Shown: positions 59,477-64,000 of the stretch, one piece after another
Layout of the letters: the number at the start of each line of letters is the position of its first letter
How positions within the stretch are numbered: the stretch's first letter is position 1
Origin: JBEVOS01 sp044226655
Lineage (GTDB): Bacteria > Pseudomonadota > Alphaproteobacteria > Caulobacterales > Aquidulcibacteraceae
Direction of reading: 5' to 3'
Length of the DNA: 64,000 bases
Assembly: GCA_044226655.1 (NCBI GenBank)
Contig: JBGAGO010000004.1
Span: 186,001-250,000, forward strand
Made by a program: the position numbers and the translations under genes
Notes under the pieces: model-generated
The model's input: the letters and a program-made list of their open reading frames with translations, nothing else
The model's database searches: none
Told to the model about the DNA's origin: nothing

Positions 59477-61009
59477 ATGCGCATCACGCGACGGGAACTC
59501 ATCGAACGGACCGCCTATAGCGGGGCCGCGCTCAGTCTCGCGCACGCGATCGGCGCTGCGCCCGCCTGCGCGGCCGATGCGGCGCCCCGCGACCCTTCGA
59601 TCGGGCGCGGCCGCAAAGTGATCGTGCTGGGCGCCGGCATGGCGGGCCTCGTCTCCGCCTATGAGCTGGTGCAGGCCGGCTTCGATGTCACCGTGCTCGA
59701 AGCGCGCGACCGCGTCGGCGGGCGCAATTGGACGGTGCGCGGCGGCGATGTCGTGCGTCACGCGCATGGTCCCGCGCAAACCGTCGTGTTCGACGAAGGC
59801 TTTTATTTCAATTGCGGCCCAGCGCGCCTGCCGAGTCACCACACGACCATCCTCGATTATTGCAAAGAGCTCGGCGTCGCGCTCGAGGTCGAGGTCAACA
59901 CCAGCCGCCACGCCTATGTCGCGACCGCCGACGGCAAGCGCATCCGCCTCTCGCAGCTCGTGCACGATACGCGCGGCTATGCCGCCGAACTCGTCGTCAA
60001 GGGCCTCGATCGCGGCGCGTTCAATGCAGACGTGCCGGAGGGCGAGCGTGCGAACGCGAAGACCTTCCTCACCCATTGGGGCGATCTCGATCCTGAAACT
60101 TTCGCCTATCGCGGCAGCGAACGCGCCGGCTATGTCACCCCGCCCGGCGCCGCGCAGGATGGCGGCGAGCATCTGCCGGCGATCCCGCGCGCGGATCTGT
60201 TCCAGCCGCACTACATCACCGCCGCGATCTACGACGAAGAATACGACATGCAGCCGACGATGTTTCAGCCGGTCGGCGGCATGGACCATATCCCGAAAGC
60301 CTTCGCGCATGCGTTGGGCGACCGCATTCGTTTGAATTGCGAGGTGCGCGGCCTGCGCAATCGCAGCGACGGCGTCGATATCGCATGGCGCGAAGCCGGC
60401 CACACGCGCACGGCGCACGCGGATTACGTCGTGTGTACGCTGCCGGCGCCGCTGCTGACGCGCGTCTCAACCAATTTCACCACCAGCTGCGCCAATGCGC
60501 TGCGCGCCGTGCGGCTCGACTACGCCACCAAGCTCGCCTTCCAGGCCCCGCGCTTCTGGGAAACGGAAGACCGCATCTACGGCGGCATCTCCTATCTCGA
60601 ACACAGCTCGCGCCTGCTCTGGTATCCATCGTCCGGCCTGTTCAGCAACGAGGGCGTGCTGCTGGCCTGCTACAATGCCGGCCCACAGGCGCAGGCGCTG
60701 ACCCAGCAATCCATCGAAGCGCGCATCGAATCGGGCCGCGCCGCCGTCGAGATGGCCCATCCCGGCAAGAGCGCGCTTCTGAAAAACCCCGTCTCCATCG
60801 CCTGGCATGACATGCCCTACAATGAAGGCCCGTGGGCGTTGCTGGGCGGCCAAGGCCAGGTCTATGACCGCTTGAACGAGCCGGAAGGCCGCGTGCATTT
60901 GGCCGGCGATTGGCTGAGCAAAGTCTCCGGCTGGCAGGAAGGCGCGGCCGCATCGGCGCGGCGCGCCGTGGCCATGATCGCCCAGCGTGCGGTCGCAGCG
61001 AACGGATGA
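59477..61009 (+). CDS. Tat-exported flavin amine oxidase / L-amino-acid-oxidase-like
   Basis: A 510-residue flavoprotein from ATG 59477 (GGAGGGCGG upstream). The first 35 residues are a twin-arginine signal (MRITRRELIERTAYSGAALS). The FAD-binding Rossmann motif is VIVLGAGMAGLVSAYELV, then VLEARDRVGGRNWTVRGG. The amine-oxidase C-terminus is HLAGDWLSKVSGWQEGAAAS. It should oxidise an amine or amino acid in the periplasm to an imine with release of hydrogen peroxide. The next gene encodes a RidA-like lipoprotein, and the third a free methionine sulfoxide reductase. Confidence 0.93.
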   Translation: MRITRRELIERTAYSGAALSLAHAIGAAPACAADAAPRDPSIGRGRKVIVLGAGMAGLVSAYELVQAGFDVTVLEARDRVGGRNWTVRGGDVVRHAHGPAQTVVFDEGFYFNCGPARLPSHHTTILDYCKELGVALEVEVNTSRHAYVATADGKRIRLSQLVHDTRGYAAELVVKGLDRGAFNADVPEGERANAKTFLTHWGDLDPETFAYRGSERAGYVTPPGAAQDGGEHLPAIPRADLFQPHYITAAIYDEEYDMQPTMFQPVGGMDHIPKAFAHALGDRIRLNCEVRGLRNRSDGVDIAWREAGHTRTAHADYVVCTLPAPLLTRVSTNFTTSCANALRAVRLDYATKLAFQAPRFWETEDRIYGGISYLEHSSRLLWYPSSGLFSNEGVLLACYNAGPQAQALTQQSIEARIESGRAAVEMAHPGKSALLKNPVSIAWHDMPYNEGPWALLGGQGQVYDRLNEPEGRVHLAGDWLSKVSGWQEGAAASARRAVAMIAQRAVAANG

Positions 61010-61020
61010 GGGAGAAGCGG

Positions 61021-61548
61021 ATGCGGAATGCGATGTTTGCGGGCGCGCTGGCGGCGCTGCTGTGCGGCTGCGTCTCAGTGCAGACCACGGCGGACGATTT
61101 CGCGCCGCCCGAAGTGGGCCGCATCGTCAATCCCGCGATGACCGTGCCGATCGCGACCTCCGTCTCCGTGCCGGAAGGCTACGATCTCGTCTTCATCTCC
61201 GGCATGATCCCGGCCGTCGCGCATCCCGAAGCGCCGCAGGGCACGCCCGCCGCTTATGGCGATACGCGCACGCAGGCTGAATCCGTGCTGCAGCGCCTGC
61301 AGGCCGCGCTCGCCGCCGAACATCTCACCTTCGCCGATGTCGTGCAGGCGCGCGTCTTCCTCGTCGGCGATCCGGCCAATGGCGGGCGGATGGATTTCAA
61401 CGGACTCAATCAGGCGTTCGGCCGCTATTTCGGCAGCGCCGATCAGCCGAACCGGCCCGCGCGCACGGTCGTGCAAGTGGTCGCGCTGCCCGCGCCCGGC
61501 GCCATGGTCGAGATCGATATGATGGCCGCGCGGCGACGCGCGCCCTGA
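61021..61548 (+). CDS. RidA-family lipoprotein
   Basis: A 175-residue protein from ATG 61021 (GGGAGA upstream). An N-terminal lipobox is present (MRNAMFAGALAALLCGCVSV; cysteine 17). The RidA-type domain is recognisable: YDLVFISGMIPAVAHP, QAESVLQRLQAALAAEHLTF, VQARVFLVGD and RPARTVVQVVALPAPGAMVE, where the Arg in PART matches the catalytic Arg of imine deaminases. RidA is normally cytoplasmic; a lipid anchor would put this copy in the periplasm. The gap to the oxidase gene is 11 bp, and the stop overlaps the next start by one base. Confidence 0.85.
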   Translation: MRNAMFAGALAALLCGCVSVQTTADDFAPPEVGRIVNPAMTVPIATSVSVPEGYDLVFISGMIPAVAHPEAPQGTPAAYGDTRTQAESVLQRLQAALAAEHLTFADVVQARVFLVGDPANGGRMDFNGLNQAFGRYFGSADQPNRPARTVVQVVALPAPGAMVEIDMMAARRRAP

Positions 61549-62042
61549 TGGCCGAAGCCGCGCTCGATCTGCCTGCCGACAAAGCCGAGCGCTATCGCGC
61601 GCTGCGCCAGGAGATCGCCGCCGTGCTCGATGGCGAGCGCAACATCACCGCGCGCTACGCAACGGCGGCCTCCATGCTCGCCAACGCCTTTCCCGAGCGC
61701 TTCTTCTGGACGGGCTTCTATCTCGTCGATCCCGAAAAGCCGACCGAACTCGTCGTCGGCCCCTATCAGGGCACGCTCGGCTGCCTGCGCATCGCGTTCG
61801 GCAAGGGCGTCTGCGGCGCAGCGGCCGCACAGCGCGCGACGATCATCGTGCCGGACGTGCACGCCTTCCCCGGCCATATCGCCTGCGACAGCCGCTCGAA
61901 CTCCGAAATCGTCACGCCCATCTTCGCGCCGGACGGTGCGCTCGCCGGCGTGCTCGACGTAGATTCCACGCTGTTCGACGCGTTCGACGCGATCGACCAG
62001 GCCGGCCTCGAAGCCATCTGTGCGGATTTGCTGCGGGTGTGA
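61548..62042 (+). CDS. msrC: Free methionine-(R)-sulfoxide reductase (GAF-domain)
   Basis: A 164-residue GAF-domain protein. The family's cysteines are in GTLGCLRIAFGKGVCG and HIACDSRSNSEIV, with the last motif APDGALAGVLDVDSTLFDAF. It reduces free R-methionine sulfoxide in the cytoplasm; no signal is present. The ATG overlaps the preceding stop by one base, so it is translationally coupled to the oxidase and RidA-like genes. The oxidase makes peroxide, which would raise demand for this repair enzyme. Confidence 0.93.
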   Translation: MAEAALDLPADKAERYRALRQEIAAVLDGERNITARYATAASMLANAFPERFFWTGFYLVDPEKPTELVVGPYQGTLGCLRIAFGKGVCGAAAAQRATIIVPDVHAFPGHIACDSRSNSEIVTPIFAPDGALAGVLDVDSTLFDAFDAIDQAGLEAICADLLRV

Positions 62043-62054
62043 TCTGTCTCCGCT

Positions 62055-62075
62055 CCTCCCCCTGCAAGGGGGAGG
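62055..62075. terminator. Shared hairpin between convergent genes
   Basis: A perfect 8-bp stem CCTCCCCC/GGGGGAGG with a TGCAA loop lies 12 bp past the reductase stop and 36 bp before the stop of the convergent S9 gene. The arm resembles one half of the palindromic element at 44540. It probably ends transcription from both sides, although T-runs are absent. Confidence 0.5.
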
Positions 62076-62111
62076 CTGGGAGGGGGTGAGCAAACGCGAA
62101 GGAAGAGCGCC

Positions 62112-64000
62112 TCACGGCGTTTTCGGCGCGTCTTCCAGCATCGGCGGCGCGGCGAGCGGGAGTTCCGCGGCCGGCGTCACCGCCGTCGCCGGCGCCGTCG
62201 GCACCAACGGCGCGGGCGCGACATTGGCCAAACCGTCGACATGCGCCGCGCCGATCAGCGCCTGCGCGCGCACGCCGCTGAAAGCCTGGCCGATCGGCTC
62301 GGCGCGCCCGCCCAGGCAATGCGCGAGGAAATGATCCGCAACCGAGGTGAACGAAATCCAGTTCGCGGCGCGCAGATCGAGCGCGGCGATATCGGGATAG
62401 AGCATGTAAACGAGCCCCGCGCGGCGCGCGCGCGGCGCAATCGAGATCATATCGGAATCCGCGCGCATCACATGCGGATCGCGCGCGCCCTGCGCGATCA
62501 GCAGCGGCCGCGCGATCGAAGCCGCCCGCGACAGCGGCGACCGCTGCGCCAAGAAATCGCGCCCGCCCGGCGTGCGCGGATCGCCCACGCGCAAATAGTA
62601 AGACGGCCGCGCCCATTCCTCGCTCGGCGGGGTATTGTTGATGAAGGTTTCGAGATTGCCCGGCCCGGCGACATCCACGCCGCACGCGAACCGCTCCGGC
62701 GTAAACGCAAGCCCGTTGAGCGCGGCATAGCCGCCATAGCCTTCACCGAAGATCGCGATGTGTTCGGGCTGCGCGATGCGCTCCTCGACCGCCCATTGCA
62801 CGGCGTCGAGCAGATCTTCCTGCATCTTGCCGCCCCATTCGCGATTGCCCGCGTTGAGGAAGGCGCGCCCGAAACCCGTTGAGCCACGGTAGTTCACAGA
62901 CAGCACCGCATAGCCGCGATTGGCGAGCCATTGGTGCAGCGGATCAAACCCGAAGCGCGCGCGCGACCACGGCCCGTCATGCACGATGACGACCAGCGGC
63001 GCCGGCGAATCCGGCCGCGAATCCCCATTCGCATCCGAGGCGATCGGCAGCGTGAGATAGGACACCAAAGTCAGCCCATCGCGCGCTTCGATCTCGACCG
63101 GGATCATCTGCTGCAGCGGCGCGCCTTCGAGCGCGGGGCGATTGTGGAACAGGAGGCGCAGCGAGCGGCTCGCCAGATCGCTGCGATTGTAGAGATAAGT
63201 GCGCGCCGGAATGGTCGGTCCCTCTTCGACGACGATCCAGGCTTTGTCGTCCAGCGTGCGGCTGACGACGCGCGGCTCGCCTTCGAGCTGCGCGTCGAGA
63301 TAGGTGAGATCTGCTTGCGCCTCCGCATCGAGCGCGCGCCATTCGCGGCGCAGATATTCGACCGCGAACGCTTCCGGCTGCCCCGTGCCCGGATCGCGCC
63401 AGGCATCGACAACATCGGCGCGGTCGCTCTCGCCCAGCACGGTGCGCGCGCCGGTTTCAGCATCGACGCGCACCAGCACGGCGCGGTCATGCCCCGTGGA
63501 ATCGAACATCAGGAAGCTCTGTCCGCCGGATTCGAACGCGATCGGCGCGGACAGCAGCGCATCTTCGAACGGCGCTTCGCTCAGCTTCGACCACTCGCCT
63601 TCCGCGCTGCGCTTCCAAATCTCCAGCGCGCCCGTCGCGTTCATCTTGAGGCCAAGGCGCAATCTGTTTTCGCGGTCGAGCACGTAGCGGAAGAAGCTGC
63701 GCGTGTTGCGTTCAATCAGCGTGCGCGAGCCGGTGGCGAAATCGATGCGATAAAGATCGGGCCAGGCGCGCGCGCGCGCATTCCACGCCACGATCACCGC
63801 GCCCGGATCGGCGCCCGAAACGCCGACGATCTCGGTATTCGCTTCGTCCGTGAGGACGCGTGCGTCGCCCGTGAGCGCATCGATCGCGCTCAGGCTCTTA
63901 TCGCCGTCGCCGTCATTATCGGTGAGCGCTAGGATGGTGTGGCCATCGGCCGCCCATTGATAGCCGCGCACCGACAGGCCCGACGAAATCGGCCGCGCCG
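62112..64000 (-). CDS. S9-family (prolyl oligopeptidase-like) protein lacking catalytic residues, 5' end outside window
   Basis: At least 629 residues; the start is beyond 64000. A beta-propeller-like first half is followed by an alpha/beta-hydrolase domain (LVVIVHDGPWSRARFGF; VLSVNYRGSTGFGRAFL). At the nucleophile elbow, where the family has GxSxGG, the sequence is GEGYGG (62730-62747), so the serine is glycine. The region around the expected histidine is YPDIAALDL (62373-62399), without histidine. The aspartate loop (AQGARDPHVMRADSD) is kept. The fold appears intact, so this looks like a pseudo-enzyme. A Pro/Ala-rich tail ends the protein. Confidence 0.85.
   Translation of the reverse strand, partial: ARPISSGLSVRGYQWAADGHTILALTDNDGDGDKSLSAIDALTGDARVLTDEANTEIVGVSGADPGAVIVAWNARARAWPDLYRIDFATGSRTLIERNTRSFFRYVLDRENRLRLGLKMNATGALEIWKRSAEGEWSKLSEAPFEDALLSAPIAFESGGQSFLMFDSTGHDRAVLVRVDAETGARTVLGESDRADVVDAWRDPGTGQPEAFAVEYLRREWRALDAEAQADLTYLDAQLEGEPRVVSRTLDDKAWIVVEEGPTIPARTYLYNRSDLASRSLRLLFHNRPALEGAPLQQMIPVEIEARDGLTLVSYLTLPIASDANGDSRPDSPAPLVVIVHDGPWSRARFGFDPLHQWLANRGYAVLSVNYRGSTGFGRAFLNAGNREWGGKMQEDLLDAVQWAVEERIAQPEHIAIFGEGYGGYAALNGLAFTPERFACGVDVAGPGNLETFINNTPPSEEWARPSYYLRVGDPRTPGGRDFLAQRSPLSRAASIARPLLIAQGARDPHVMRADSDMISIAPRARRAGLVYMLYPDIAALDLRAANWISFTSVADHFLAHCLGGRAEPIGQAFSGVRAQALIGAAHVDGLANVAPAPLVPTAPATAVTPAAELPLAAPPMLEDAPKTP

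Noticed and set aside
1..64000. CRISPR arrays, insertion sequences and prophage genes
   Set aside because: No regularly spaced direct repeats, transposase or phage structural genes were seen in any frame.

Overview
This is a GC-rich chromosomal segment of an alphaproteobacterium, most plausibly of the Caulobacterales/Hyphomonadaceae type. The pointers are a split proton-translocating transhydrogenase (pntAA, pntAB, pntB) behind a small aa3-oxidase subunit IV gene, the mutagenesis cassette imuA-imuB-dnaE2 behind a perfect alphaproteobacterial LexA box (GTTC-N7-GTTC), an hfs-like exopolysaccharide export locus, and a tRNA-Ile2 with no encoded CCA. Genus and species cannot be read from the sequence. 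Most of the window is ordinary chromosome. I see no prophage, insertion sequence, CRISPR array or rRNA.

Layout. 0-3 kb: the minus-strand transhydrogenase operon, with two unexpected passenger genes (an NTF2-like protein and a membrane protein) between its subunits. 3-13 kb: an alpha/beta hydrolase, then an exopolysaccharide module (membrane protein, TPR-like anchor protein, Wzc-type tyrosine autokinase, beta-barrel, OPX export protein, PPP-type phosphatase, initiating sugar transferase) that lacks ordinary glycosyltransferases, flippase and a recognisable polymerase. 13-16.3 kb: a signalling cluster of a stand-alone receiver, a hybrid histidine kinase and a LuxR-type regulator. 16.4-29 kb: housekeeping genes for envelope (M23 endopeptidase, hldE, a UDP-sugar epimerase), NAD synthesis (nadE), sulfur/nucleotide salvage (cysQ), amino acids (argE, ilvA), protein folding (FKBP lipoprotein), a GST and a CsgG/HfaB-like protein with an SH3 tail. 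29-44.5 kb: a patchwork of small accessory genes, mostly regulator/enzyme pairs (PadR/HAAS, TetR/SDR, TetR/hydrolase, HxlR/SDR/tautomerase), plus ettA, lipoproteins and a tRNA; operator-like repeats sit in several of the divergent promoters. 44.8-50.5 kb: the SOS mutagenesis cassette. 50.5-57 kb: a sulfate uptake system (porin, binding protein, CysT, CysW, CysA) next to an Rrf2 regulator. 57-64 kb: a thiolase with an AttH-like partner, a three-gene run (Tat-exported amine oxidase, RidA-like lipoprotein, free methionine sulfoxide reductase), and an S9-family peptidase cut by the window edge.

The most unusual observations are: (i) a GC-rich palindromic repeat, also present just beyond the 3' end of dnaE2, is inserted in frame inside the dnaE2 coding sequence; (ii) the S9 peptidase homologue has lost both its nucleophile serine and its catalytic histidine; (iii) an imine-generating oxidase and a RidA-type imine deaminase both appear to be exported and are encoded back to back; (iv) a 44-bp near-palindromic repeat flanks a hydrolase/TetR module; (v) several small translationally coupled membrane proteins and structured leaders (before cysT, ilvA and the porin gene) are visible. 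All functional statements rest on reading motifs by eye; no database search was possible.
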